13,571 bases of DNA from Actinomycetes bacterium (GCA_023432565.1 JAEYUL010000089.1:1-13571); one strand, 5' to 3'. Positions 5,639-12,562 are shown, numbered from the stretch's first letter. Notes: a model not told the origin generated them from the letters alone. Made by a program: numbers and translations.

Positions 5639-7807
5639 GTGCCGGACCTACCCACCACAGCCTTCGACCTGCCCGCACGGCTCGTCGCCAAGGCCGCTCC
5701 CGCGCTCGTCGCACGCGACGAGCAGCACTTCGCCCTGATCGCGACGAGCCTGAAGCAGCAGGTCGAGGACCTGACCCGACGCCTCGACGAGGCCCGCAGG
5801 GCGCCCGGCCGCGGCGGGACTGCGGCGCTCGAACGTGATCAGGAGGTCCATCGGCTCTCCGCTCGGCTCCGGCTGCTGCGCAGGTTCGGCCTGGACCTGT
5901 GCCTCGGCCGGTCCGTGTCCGCCGACGACGAGACGGTGTACGTCGGGCGGATCGGCCTGACGGACGCCGAGGGTCGTCGGCTGCTCGTCGACTGGCGCTC
6001 CCCCGCAGCCGAGCCGTTCTTCGCGGCCACGCACGCCGACCCGCGCGGGCTCGTCAGCCGACGCCGGTACCGGTGGACCCGTGGGCGAGTCAGCGACTAC
6101 TGGGACGAGGCCTTCACGATCGACGGCCTCGAGCACGGCGCGGCGCTCGACGACCAGTCCGCGTTCCTCGCCTCGCTCGCAGGTGCCCGCTCGGCGCGGA
6201 TGCGCGACGTGCTCGGCACGATCCAGACGGACCAGCACGCCGCGATCCGGGCGGACTCCCGAGGCACGCTCGTCGTCGACGGAGGTCCCGGGACCGGCAA
6301 GACGGTGGTCGCGCTCCACCGCGCGGCCTCCCTGCTGTACTCCGACCCGCGCCTGGGGCACCGGCGCGGCGGCCTGCTCTTCGTCGGGCCGCACGAGCCG
6401 TACCTCGATTACGTGTCCGACGTCCTGCCGAGCCTCGGGGAGGAGGGCGTGCGCACCTGCACGCTGCGCGACCTCGTGCCCGAGGGCGCCGACGCCCGGC
6501 CGGAACGCAACCCCGAGGTCGCGCGCCTGAAGGGCTCGGCGGAGCTCGTGCACGCGATCGAGCCCGCGGTGCGGTTCTCCGAGCAGCCGCCGCGCGACAC
6601 CCTCGTCGTCGAGACTCCGTGGGTGGACCTGCGCATCGACCCCGCCGACTGGGCCGCAGCGTTCGACGCCCCCGAGCCGGGCACGCCCCACAACGACGCA
6701 CGCGAGCAGGTGTGGGACGGGCTCGTGGAGATCCTGCTCGCGCAGGTCGAGGACGACGACGTACCGCTCGACCAGCTGCGCGCGGCTCTCGCCCGCGACC
6801 GGGACCTCGTCGGCGCTCTGCACCGCTCGTGGCCGTTGCTCGAGGCGCCCGAGCTCGTCGCCGACCTGTGGTCGGTGCCGGCCTACCTGCGCCGGTGCGC
6901 GCCGCATCTCACGGACGAGGAGGTCATGCTGCTGCAGCGCGAGGACCCCTGCGCCTGGACGTTCGAGGACTTGCCCCTGCTCGACGCCGCCAGGCGACGG
7001 CTCGGCGACGGCTCGGCACCCTCGCGGCGGCGGCTCGCGGCGAGGACGGAGGCGGCCCAGCGCGCCTCGATGGACGACGTCGTCGACCGACTCGTCGAGT
7101 CCGACGACTCCGAGCTGCAGGTCATGAGCATGCTGCGGCTCGGTGACCTGCGCGACGCGCTCGTCGACCCCGGGGCGCTGCCGGATGCCACGGCCGACCC
7201 CCTCGCTGGGCCGTTCGCGCACGTGGTCGTCGACGAGGCGCAAGAGCTCACCGACGCGCAGTGGCTGATGCTCCTCGCCCGCTGCCCGTCGCGGAGCCTG
7301 ACGGTCGTCGGTGACCGTGCGCAGGCGCGACACGGCTTCACCTCGTCATGGTCCGACCGGCTGGCGCGCGTGGGCCTCGCCGACGTCCGCCTGGCGACCC
7401 TGAGCATCAACTACCGCACGCCCGTCGAGGTGATGCGCGAGGCGGAGCCCGTGATCCGGGCGGCCGTGCCCGATGCGAACGTGCCGACGTCCGTGCGCTC
7501 CACCGGGCTGCCCGTCGTGCGCGGGCGCGTGCACGACCTGGCGCACGTCGTGTCGTCGTGGCTCGCGTCCCACGACGACGGGCTCGCGTGCGTGATCGGG
7601 GACCCCTCGTTCCCGGACTCCCCGCGCGTGCGGTCGCTGACCCCCGAGGGCGCGAAGGGCCTCGAGTTCGACCTCGTCGTCCTGGTCGAGCCCTCGCCGT
7701 CCCGCACGCGCGAGGCCGACACCGGTGTACGGCCCTGCACCGAAGCGGCCGTGGACCGCTACGTCGCGATGACCCGCTCCACCCACGAGCTCGTCGTCCT
7801 CACCTGA
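5639..7807 (+). CDS. helR: HelR, RNA polymerase recycling ATPase (HelD-like, rifamycin tolerance)
   Basis: The protein is 722 aa, a UvrD/Rep-like superfamily 1 helicase-fold ATPase. Seen in sequence: an N-terminal helical/coiled-coil arm (about 22-85, DEQHFALIATSLKQQVEDL onward); the HelR-typical block LLVDWRSPAAEPFFAATHA; Walker A GGPGTGKT (215-222); Walker B VVVDEAQELTDAQW with D532-E533; GDRAQARHGF; SINYRTPVEV; KGLEFDLVVL; and the motif VI region YVAMTRSTHELVVLT at the C-terminus. The whole order and wording match HelR, the actinobacterial HelD relative that pries stalled or rifamycin-bound RNA polymerase off DNA. Start GTG 5639 is preceded by AGGAG with six-base spacing; an upstream GTG/ATG-type extension to 5552 would run through the RAE and is unlikely. 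Control by rifamycin is predicted by the RAE. It is apparently monocistronic, with a long palindrome 73 bp after the stop. Confidence 0.93.
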   Translation: MPDLPTTAFDLPARLVAKAAPALVARDEQHFALIATSLKQQVEDLTRRLDEARRAPGRGGTAALERDQEVHRLSARLRLLRRFGLDLCLGRSVSADDETVYVGRIGLTDAEGRRLLVDWRSPAAEPFFAATHADPRGLVSRRRYRWTRGRVSDYWDEAFTIDGLEHGAALDDQSAFLASLAGARSARMRDVLGTIQTDQHAAIRADSRGTLVVDGGPGTGKTVVALHRAASLLYSDPRLGHRRGGLLFVGPHEPYLDYVSDVLPSLGEEGVRTCTLRDLVPEGADARPERNPEVARLKGSAELVHAIEPAVRFSEQPPRDTLVVETPWVDLRIDPADWAAAFDAPEPGTPHNDAREQVWDGLVEILLAQVEDDDVPLDQLRAALARDRDLVGALHRSWPLLEAPELVADLWSVPAYLRRCAPHLTDEEVMLLQREDPCAWTFEDLPLLDAARRRLGDGSAPSRRRLAARTEAAQRASMDDVVDRLVESDDSELQVMSMLRLGDLRDALVDPGALPDATADPLAGPFAHVVVDEAQELTDAQWLMLLARCPSRSLTVVGDRAQARHGFTSSWSDRLARVGLADVRLATLSINYRTPVEVMREAEPVIRAAVPDANVPTSVRSTGLPVVRGRVHDLAHVVSSWLASHDDGLACVIGDPSFPDSPRVRSLTPEGAKGLEFDLVVLVEPSPSRTREADTGVRPCTEAAVDRYVAMTRSTHELVVLT

Positions 7808-7834
7808 CCGAGCCGCCCCACGCTCTGCCCGCCG

Positions 7835-7876
7835 CCCGCCGCGTACCGCGCCCAGCCCGCCGCGTACCGCGCCCAG
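7835..7876. repeat. Perfect 21-bp tandem duplication downstream of helR
   Basis: Two identical 21-bp units (7835-7855 and 7856-7876) lie end to end, directly before the 49-bp palindrome. They are non-coding and GC-rich. Confidence 0.85.
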
Positions 7877-7879
7877 AGG

Positions 7880-7928
7880 CTTGTGGGTGGAGAAGGTCAT
7901 GCCAGGCGTGACGTTCTCCACCCACAAG
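7880..7928. repeat. 49-bp near-perfect palindrome downstream of helR, possible terminator
   Basis: Two 24-bp arms (7880-7903 and 7905-7928) flank a single central A. They match at 22 of 24 positions, including an uninterrupted outer run of 15 (CTTGTGGGTGGAGAA with TTCTCCACCCACAAG). It starts 73 bp after the helR stop. It would fold into a very stable hairpin or DNA cruciform. No U-tract follows. It could be the helR terminator, a protein-binding site, or a copy of a dispersed palindromic element. Confidence 0.8.
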
Positions 7929-7945
7929 CGCTGGGGCCGGCGAGC

Positions 7946-7984
7946 GGGGGTGGGGGTGGGGGTTGACGGGGCCTGGGGTGGGGG
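7946..7984 (+). promoter_or_regulatory. G-run tract with G-quadruplex potential upstream of the DinB-fold gene
   Basis: Six runs of four or five G (7946-7950, 7952-7956, 7958-7962, 7968-7971, 7975-7978, 7980-7984) with loops of one to five bases lie on the coding strand. The first four satisfy the usual G-quadruplex pattern. A TTGACG -35-like hexamer (7963-7968) lies within it, but the matching -10 (GACAGT, 7986) is poor. It ends 48 bp before the start codon. Confidence 0.5.
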
Positions 7985-8032
7985 CGACAGTGGCGGGGCC
8001 GGTGAGGGTCTGCATCTGCTCGGGGAGACGCG

Positions 8033-8785
8033 ATGGTGAGGTTCGACCGGTCAGCCGAGCTGCGCGGGGCGCTGTTCGAGGACGCCGACCTGTCCGGCGC
8101 GCGGTTCGTCCGCGCGAGCCTGGCCGGCGCGGTGATGCGCGGCGTGGACCTGGAGGGCGCCGACCTCGACGCGCCGTGGCTGAGCGCGCCGCTGCTGGTC
8201 AACGGGGTCGACGTCGTCGGCTTCGTCGAGGCCGAGCTCGACCGACGCTTCCCGGGGCGCGAGCTGCGCCGCGCCGCCGACCCTGACGGCCTGCGGGCGG
8301 CGTGGGATGCGGTGGAGCGGACCTGGGCGCGCACGCTCGAGCGTGCCGCGACGATGCCGCCGGGCACCGTGGACGTCCAGGTCGACGGCGAGTGGTCGTT
8401 CGCGCAGACGCTGCGGCACCTGGTCATGGCCACCGACGTGTGGTTGCGCAAGGCGGTGCTCGGGGTCGCCCAGCCGTACGACCCGATCGGCATGCCCAAC
8501 GCCGAGTACGAGGCGGACGGCCACGACCTGTCCGTCTTCTCCTCGACCCGACCCACGTACGACGAGGTGCTGGCGGCACGCGCCGAGCACGTCGCGCTCG
8601 TGCGGGACTTCATCGCGCACGTCACGCCCGACGAGCTCGCGGCCGCGCGGTCGAACCCGTGGGCACCGCAGTACCCCGAGACGACGCTGTCGTGCCTGCA
8701 CACCATCCTCGAGGAGGAGTGGGAGCACCACCGTTACGCCGTGCGCGACCTCGACGCGATCGACGCCCGGGCGTCCGCGGGATAG
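8033..8785 (+). CDS. DinB-fold protein with N-terminal pentapeptide repeats
   Basis: The protein is 250 aa. Residues about 7-46 are pentapeptide repeats of the A(D/N)LxG type (LRGALFEDADLSGARFVRAS and on to VDLEGADLD). Residues about 75-245 fit a DinB/YfiT-like four-helix bundle: an amphipathic helix with W92, QTLRHLVMATDVWL with H129 as a likely metal ligand, and EEEWEHHRYAVRDL near the C-terminus with H232 and H233. Family members are metal-binding, often thiol-dependent S-transferase-like enzymes; the reaction here is not known. A Shine-Dalgarno GGGGAG lies five bases before ATG 8033; GTG 8036 is a trivial alternative. It is cytosolic with no signal peptide, and appears to be a single-gene unit set in unusual repeat-rich flanks. 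Confidence 0.82.
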   Translation: MVRFDRSAELRGALFEDADLSGARFVRASLAGAVMRGVDLEGADLDAPWLSAPLLVNGVDVVGFVEAELDRRFPGRELRRAADPDGLRAAWDAVERTWARTLERAATMPPGTVDVQVDGEWSFAQTLRHLVMATDVWLRKAVLGVAQPYDPIGMPNAEYEADGHDLSVFSSTRPTYDEVLAARAEHVALVRDFIAHVTPDELAAARSNPWAPQYPETTLSCLHTILEEEWEHHRYAVRDLDAIDARASAG

Positions 8786-8894
8786 TCCACCTTCGGCGGG
8801 GCCGCCGTCGGCGCCGACATCGCCGTCGACACCGCTGCCGCGTGGGCTCAGCGCCCGCCTCGTCGCGACCGCGCCGTGGGCGGTGGTCGATGGG

Positions 8895-8928
8895 CAGTGG
8901 CCCTTGGGCGGTGGCCCAAGGGCCACTG
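8895..8928. terminator. 15-bp perfect hairpin after the DinB-fold gene
   Basis: A perfect 15-bp stem (8895-8909 with 8914-8928) is closed by a GGTG tetraloop. It lies 109 bp after the stop codon, has no U-tract, and sits next to the tandem array. It is probably a transcription terminator or mRNA-stabilising hairpin. Confidence 0.5.
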
Positions 8929-8946
8929 GCGGTGGTCCCCTCGCGG

Positions 8947-9090
8947 GGCGGTGGTCCCTGGCTGGGCGGCGGTCAGAGGCGCGGCGGCGGTCCCAGGCGA
9001 GGCGGCGGTCCGAGGCGCGGCGGCGGTCCCAGGCGCGGCGGCGGTCCCAGGCGAGGCGGTGGTCCCAGGCGAGGCGGTGGTCCCTGGCGG
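8947..9090. repeat. 18-bp minisatellite, eight contiguous copies
   Basis: Eight head-to-tail units of 18 bp, consensus GGCGGYGGTCCCAGGCGA, differ at a few positions only (Y at 6, A/T at 13, variable last two bases). There are no spacers, so it is not a CRISPR array. Outer copies are the most diverged and inner ones nearly identical, as expected for expansion by slippage. Confidence 0.9.
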
Positions 9091-9148
9091 GGTCAGCGGA
9101 CAGACGAGCAGCGTCTCGATGAGCCGCTGGTGACCGTGCCGAGCCGAC

Positions 9149-9177
9149 TTGACCGCTGCGGCTAATGCTATTAGCTT
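9149..9177 (+). promoter_or_regulatory. Promoter of the hydrolase-tetR operon
   Basis: TTGACC (9149-9154), a 17-bp spacer and TAGCTT (9172-9177) form a good sigma-70-type promoter. The -10 lies inside the first palindrome and the expected start of transcription, near 9184, inside the second. Confidence 0.7.
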
Positions 9178-9197
9178 TTTGGCTAACGTGATTAGCC
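9160..9197. promoter_or_regulatory. Twin 17-bp palindromic operators, likely for the TetR regulator encoded at 10035
   Basis: Site 1 is GGCTAATGCTATTAGCT (9160-9176) and site 2 is GGCTAACGTGATTAGCC (9181-9197). They agree at 13 of 17 bases, and both have GCTAA and TTAGC half-sites around a 5-bp centre. Their centres are 21 bp apart, two helical turns, so two dimers would bind the same DNA face. They cover the -10 box and transcription start, which implies repression. Their AT-rich half-sites stand out in the surrounding GC-rich DNA. Confidence 0.85.
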
Positions 9198-9208
9198 CTG
9201 GAGGGAAC

Positions 9209-10042
9209 GTGACCGAGTACCTCGCCGTCGACGGCGGCACCCTCGCCTACGACGTCAGCGGGACCGGCCCGCTCGTCGTCCTCGCGCACGGCATGGGAGA
9301 CAACCGCGCGGCCTACCGCTTCCTGGCCCCCACGCTGGTCGCCGCCGGCTACCGGGTCGCCGCGCTCGACCTGCGCGGCTGCGGCGAGTCCACCGCGAGC
9401 TGGCCCACGTACACCCGCACCGCGATCGCGGGCGACCTGCTCGCGCTCGTCACCCACCTCGGCGGCGGCCCGGCCGTACTCGTCGGGCACTCGCTGTCCG
9501 GAGGCGCCGTCACCATCGCGGCCGCGCAGGCCCCCGAGCTCGTCGCCGGGATCGTCGAGCTCGCACCGTTCACCCGCACGCAGGCGATGCGGCTGCGGGA
9601 CCTGTCGGTCTCGCGGTACCGCAAGGGGATGACCCGCCTGCTGCTGACCGCCGCGCTCGGCAGCGTGACCTGGTGGCACAAGTACCTCGACCTCGCCTAC
9701 CCCGGCCCGCGCCCCGCCGACTGGGACGCCCAGCTGCGGGCCAACGCCACGAACCTGCGTGAGCCGGGACGCATGCGCGCGATGCGGCGCATGGCCGGGC
9801 CCGCCACCGACGCCGGCGAGCAGCTCGCGAACGTCAGGTGCCCCGTGCTCGTCGTCGAGGGCTCGCTCGACCCGGACTGGGCGGACCCGCGTGCGGAGGG
9901 GGAGGCGATCGTCGCGGCGATCCCCGACGCGCTCGCCCGCCTCGAGGTCGTCGACGGCGCCGGTCACTACCCGCACACGCAGTTCCCCGACGAGACCGCC
10001 GCTCTGGTGCTCTCCTTCCTGCAGGCGCACGCCCGTGCCTAG
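9209..10042 (+). CDS. Alpha/beta-fold hydrolase
   Basis: This 277-aa protein has an intact catalytic triad: nucleophile S95 in GHSLSGG, acid D221 in GSLDPDW, and H253 in GAGHYPHTQFPDE. The oxyanion-hole region is LAHGMGDNR (25-33), followed by the strand VAALDLRGCGES. A cap segment lies between (about 120-200). It should hydrolyse an ester, epoxide, lactone or similar small molecule in the cytosol; the substrate is unknown. Start GTG 9209 is chosen because GGAGG lies five bases upstream; the longer frame from TTG 9149 would translate the promoter and operators. The stop overlaps the tetR start by eight bases, so the two genes are translationally coupled and the hydrolase substrate may be the inducer. 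Confidence 0.9.
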   Translation: MTEYLAVDGGTLAYDVSGTGPLVVLAHGMGDNRAAYRFLAPTLVAAGYRVAALDLRGCGESTASWPTYTRTAIAGDLLALVTHLGGGPAVLVGHSLSGGAVTIAAAQAPELVAGIVELAPFTRTQAMRLRDLSVSRYRKGMTRLLLTAALGSVTWWHKYLDLAYPGPRPADWDAQLRANATNLREPGRMRAMRRMAGPATDAGEQLANVRCPVLVVEGSLDPDWADPRAEGEAIVAAIPDALARLEVVDGAGHYPHTQFPDETAALVLSFLQAHARA

Positions 10043-10604
10043 GGTCGGCCTCGACCCCGCGGTCGTCGTCGCGGCAGCCGCCACCCTGGCCGACGAGGTC
10101 GGGCTCACGAACGTGTCGATGAGCGCGCTCGCCGAGCGGCTCGGGGTGCGTGCGCCGTCGCTGTACAAGCACGTCGACGGCCAGGCGGACCTGCAGCGGC
10201 GCGTCGCCGTGCTCGCGCTCACCGAGCTCGGCGGCGCGCTGCGCGACGCCCTGCAGGGCCGGTCGGGCAAGGACGCGCTGGCCGCCGCGGCAGCGACGAT
10301 CCGCCGCTACGCCGTCGCCCACCCCGGGCGGTACGCCGCGACCGTCCGCATCGACGCCGACGAGCCCGACGAGCAGCTCGTCGCGGCCGGAGCGCGCGTG
10401 CTCGACTCCCTGTCGGCCGTCCTGAGCGGCTACCCGGTGGCACCCGAGGACACCGTCCACGCCCTGCGGATGCTGCGCAGCCTGTTCCACGGCTTCGCCG
10501 TCCTCGAGGCCGCCGGCGGCTTCCAGCTCGACACCGACGTCGACGCCAGCTTCACCTGGATCATCACCGCGGCCGACCACGCCCTGCGTACGACGAGCGC
10601 CTAG
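10035..10604 (+). CDS. TetR family transcriptional regulator
   Basis: The protein is 189 aa. The N-terminal helix-turn-helix is typical of TetR: LADEVGLTNVSMSALAERLG then VRAPSLYKHVDGQADLQRRV (about 18-57). The C-terminal part (about 80-185) is a ligand-binding and dimerisation domain of the WHG-like TetR_C type, with the helix HALRMLRSLFHGFAVLEAAG. Start GTG 10035 lies inside the hydrolase gene (8-nt overlap). Its probable targets are the two palindromes at 9160-9197 in front of its own operon, giving autorepression relieved by a ligand. The operon ends at a strong hairpin 67 bp downstream. Confidence 0.92.
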   Translation: MPRVGLDPAVVVAAAATLADEVGLTNVSMSALAERLGVRAPSLYKHVDGQADLQRRVAVLALTELGGALRDALQGRSGKDALAAAAATIRRYAVAHPGRYAATVRIDADEPDEQLVAAGARVLDSLSAVLSGYPVAPEDTVHALRMLRSLFHGFAVLEAAGGFQLDTDVDASFTWIITAADHALRTTSA

Positions 10605-10670
10605 CCCGAACGTCCGCGCACCGGGTGCGAGCACCTGGCCCGCGCCGCGCTCGTGCGTCACAGCCCCGTG

Positions 10671-10705
10671 CGGGACGGTCCCTGGCGTGCCCGGGGACCG
10701 TCCCG
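10671..10705 (+). terminator. Strong terminator hairpin after tetR
   Basis: A perfect 12-bp stem (10671-10682 with 10694-10705) can extend inward through the 11-nt loop. It lies 67 bp after the tetR stop, with no U-tract, and is the first of two hairpins between convergent operons. Confidence 0.7.
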
Positions 10706-10714
10706 GAGAACGAC

Positions 10715-10754
10715 GACGGCCCCCGTCAGCCCGGAGTGGGCGGCGGGGGCCGTC
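10715..10754 (-). terminator. Terminator hairpin after nrdF
   Basis: A perfect 10-bp stem GACGGCCCCC (10715-10724) with GGGGGCCGTC (10745-10754) holds an inner 4-bp hairpin in its loop. It starts 24 bp past the nrdF stop in the direction of transcription. It probably works in both directions with the neighbouring hairpin. Confidence 0.7.
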
Positions 10755-10778
10755 GGCGTGGGTAGGAGTCCGGAGGGC

Positions 10779-11759
10779 TCAGAAGTCCCAGTCGTCGTCC
10801 TCGGTGTTGACGGCCTTGCCGATCACGTAGGACGAGCCGGAGCCGGAGAAGAAGTCGTGGTTCTCGTCGGCGTTCGGGGACAGCGCCGACAGGATCGCCG
10901 GGTTGACGTCGGTCTCGTCGCGCGGGAACAGCGCCTCGTAGCCCAGGTTCATCAGGGCCTTGTTGGCGTTGTAGCGCAGGAACTTCTTGACGTCCTCGGT
11001 CAGGCCGAGCTCGTCGTAGAGGTCCTGGGTGTACTCGACCTCGTTGTCGTACAGCTCGAAGAGCAGCTCGAACGTGTAGTCCTTGAGCTCGGCACGCTCG
11101 GCCTCCGTGATGAGCTCGAGGCCCTTCTGGAACTTGTAGCCGATGTAGTACCCGTGCACGGCCTCGTCGCGGATGATCAGGCGGATCAGGTCGGCCGTGT
11201 TGGTGAGCTTGGCGCGCGACGCCCAGTACATCGGCGCGTAGAAGCCCGAGTAGAACAGGAACGACTCGAGCATCGTCGAGGCGACCTTGCGCTTGAGCGG
11301 CTCGTCACCCCGGTAGTAGTTCAGGACGATCTCGGCCTTGCGCTGCAGGTTCGGGTTCTCCTCCGACCAGCGGAACGCCTCGTCGATCTCCTTGGTGGAG
11401 ATCAGCGTCGAGAAGATCGAGGAGTACGACTTGGCGTGCACCGACTCCATGAACGCGATGTTCGTGTAGACGGCCTCCTCGTGCGGGGTCAGCGCGTCGG
11501 GGATGAGGCTGACCGCGCCGACCGTGCCCTGGATCGTGTCCAGGAGCGTCAGGCCCGTGAACACGCGCGTCGTCATCGTCTTCTCGGCCTCGGTGAGCGT
11601 GGCCCACGACTGGATGTCGTTCGAGACCGGCACCTTCTCCGGCAGCCAGAAGTTGCCGACCAGGCGGTCCCAGACCTCGAGGTCCTTCTCGTCCTGGAGT
11701 CGGTTCCAGTTGATCGCCGAGACCCGGTCGACCAGCTTCAGCTTCCCCGTGGGGCTCAT
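10779..11759 (-). CDS. nrdF: Class Ib ribonucleotide reductase, radical-generating beta subunit NrdF
   Basis: This 326-aa NrdF is of full family length. The dimetal ligands and radical site are all present: D74, E105, H108, the radical tyrosine Y112 (MESVHAKSYSSIF), E165 (ESFLFYSGFY), E199 and H202 (IRDEAVHGYYIG). The C-terminus is acidic and aromatic (NTEDDDWDF), as needed to dock on NrdE. NrdF assembles a Mn or Fe tyrosyl-radical cofactor and passes the radical to NrdE for ribonucleotide reduction. Start ATG 11759 is fixed by AUGA overlap with the upstream homing endonuclease gene. GGGAGA and AGAAGG Shine-Dalgarno-like sequences lie inside the end of that gene. A terminator hairpin follows. 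Confidence 0.97.
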   Translation of the reverse strand: MSPTGKLKLVDRVSAINWNRLQDEKDLEVWDRLVGNFWLPEKVPVSNDIQSWATLTEAEKTMTTRVFTGLTLLDTIQGTVGAVSLIPDALTPHEEAVYTNIAFMESVHAKSYSSIFSTLISTKEIDEAFRWSEENPNLQRKAEIVLNYYRGDEPLKRKVASTMLESFLFYSGFYAPMYWASRAKLTNTADLIRLIIRDEAVHGYYIGYKFQKGLELITEAERAELKDYTFELLFELYDNEVEYTQDLYDELGLTEDVKKFLRYNANKALMNLGYEALFPRDETDVNPAILSALSPNADENHDFFSGSGSSYVIGKAVNTEDDDWDF

Positions 11760-12562
11760 GCCTTCTCATCTCCCTGAACGAGCAGCGCGAACTGCCGCTC
11801 GACTGTCGAGTCGCAATAGAGACAGCGGGGGCTCCAACCGCCTCCGTTGACGTGGTACCGAGTGTGCGCGCTGCGACGGCTCGATGGCATCGGCCGTCCG
11901 CGGCGCGCGGCCGACATCTTCGCGCGGGTCTCGGCGCTCGCCGTCCTGCCGAAGTTCGGGTTGTCTTCGCCCTGACGGGCCTCCGAGAGCGCCTGACGCG
12001 CAGCTTCGCTCATGGTGTGGCCGTAGCTCGGGTGCTCGGGCCCGAACTTCCCGAAGTTCGGGTTGGCCTCGCCGGTGTTCGTGCCAGCGCGCTGCTCCGA
12101 CCACCGGGCACGCTGCTCCGCCGTGTGCTTCGCCCCGAAGAAGGGGTTGAGCTCGCCGGGCCGGCTGACGCCCGTGCGACCGGTCGATCGCATGCGGGCA
12201 GCCTTACGCTGCTCGTCGGTCCACACGATGCCGGTCGGGGCGAGCCCGCCGTCGGTCTGGTTCAGGAGGCGGTCCCCCGCGGCGCGCCGTTCCGAGATCC
12301 ACCGGATCTCCGCCTCGCCGAGGTCGATCCTCGACGTCCGGATGAGCTCGCGCTCGTCGACCACGGCCTGGCTGTCGTACTTGCGCAGCCAGTCGTAGAA
12401 CGGCGTGCGGCGGCCGGCGCGGGCGTTCGCGCGGTGACGGGCGAATCGTCGCGCCACCGTGGACTCCGTCAGCCCGATGTAGCGGTACTCCGTGCTGCCC
12501 GAGAGTCGGATGCCGTAGATGCGACCTACGACACCCGACTCCGGAACGGTGGTGTTCTCCAT
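11756..12562 (-). CDS. GIY-YIG homing endonuclease with NUMOD3 repeats, between nrdE and nrdF
   Basis: The protein is 268 aa. The N-terminal GIY-YIG domain (12-106) shows I15-Y16-G17 and Y28-I29-G30, basic residues R38/R39/R42 and H43 in the catalytic helix region, E85 in GEAEIRWI as the metal-binding Glu candidate, and LLNQTDGG (99-106). Three NUMOD3-type DNA-binding repeats follow, marked by NPFFG (139), NPNFG (167) and NPNFG (201) with intervening Ala/Arg-rich helices. The C-terminus H233-x3-H237 then C247-x2-C250 (TRYHVNGGGWSPRCLYC) resembles the zinc-like tail seen on many actinophage endonucleases. It should cleave a specific DNA site, probably in uninvaded nrd DNA, and spread by repair. 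It begins 10 bases after the nrdE stop without a good Shine-Dalgarno, and its stop overlaps the nrdF ATG by four bases, so it is built into the operon. Its GC content is high, so it is not very recent or came from a high-GC host or phage. Confidence 0.9.
   Translation of the reverse strand: MENTTVPESGVVGRIYGIRLSGSTEYRYIGLTESTVARRFARHRANARAGRRTPFYDWLRKYDSQAVVDERELIRTSRIDLGEAEIRWISERRAAGDRLLNQTDGGLAPTGIVWTDEQRKAARMRSTGRTGVSRPGELNPFFGAKHTAEQRARWSEQRAGTNTGEANPNFGKFGPEHPSYGHTMSEAARQALSEARQGEDNPNFGRTASAETRAKMSAARRGRPMPSSRRSAHTRYHVNGGGWSPRCLYCDSTVERQFALLVQGDEKA

Larger units (their letters stand above)
8786..9148. other. Non-coding, repeat-filled spacer between the DinB-fold gene and the hydrolase operon
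   Basis: These 363 bp hold no credible gene. Frames open through it on both strands exist only because the 18-bp tandem units lack stops, and they give low-complexity proteins (VPG/GGGP or TAASPG repeats). It contains one strong hairpin (8895-8928) and an 8-copy tandem array (8947-9090), ending at the -35 box of the hydrolase promoter. Confidence 0.75.

Noticed and set aside
8947..9090. CRISPR-like repeat array
   Set aside because: The 18-bp units are contiguous with no spacers and no cas genes are nearby; it is a minisatellite.
9149..9208. Longer hydrolase start at TTG 9149
   Set aside because: These codons cover the promoter and both palindromic operators; GTG 9209 has a proper GGAGG at correct spacing and begins at the conserved N-terminus.
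8848..9240. Open frames through the 18-bp repeats on both strands (85-codon + frame with elastin-like VPGxAV repeats, 130-codon minus frame)
   Set aside because: They are open only because the 18-bp unit contains no stop. Composition is low-complexity, there is no ribosome-binding site, and the minus frame runs through the hydrolase start and operators.
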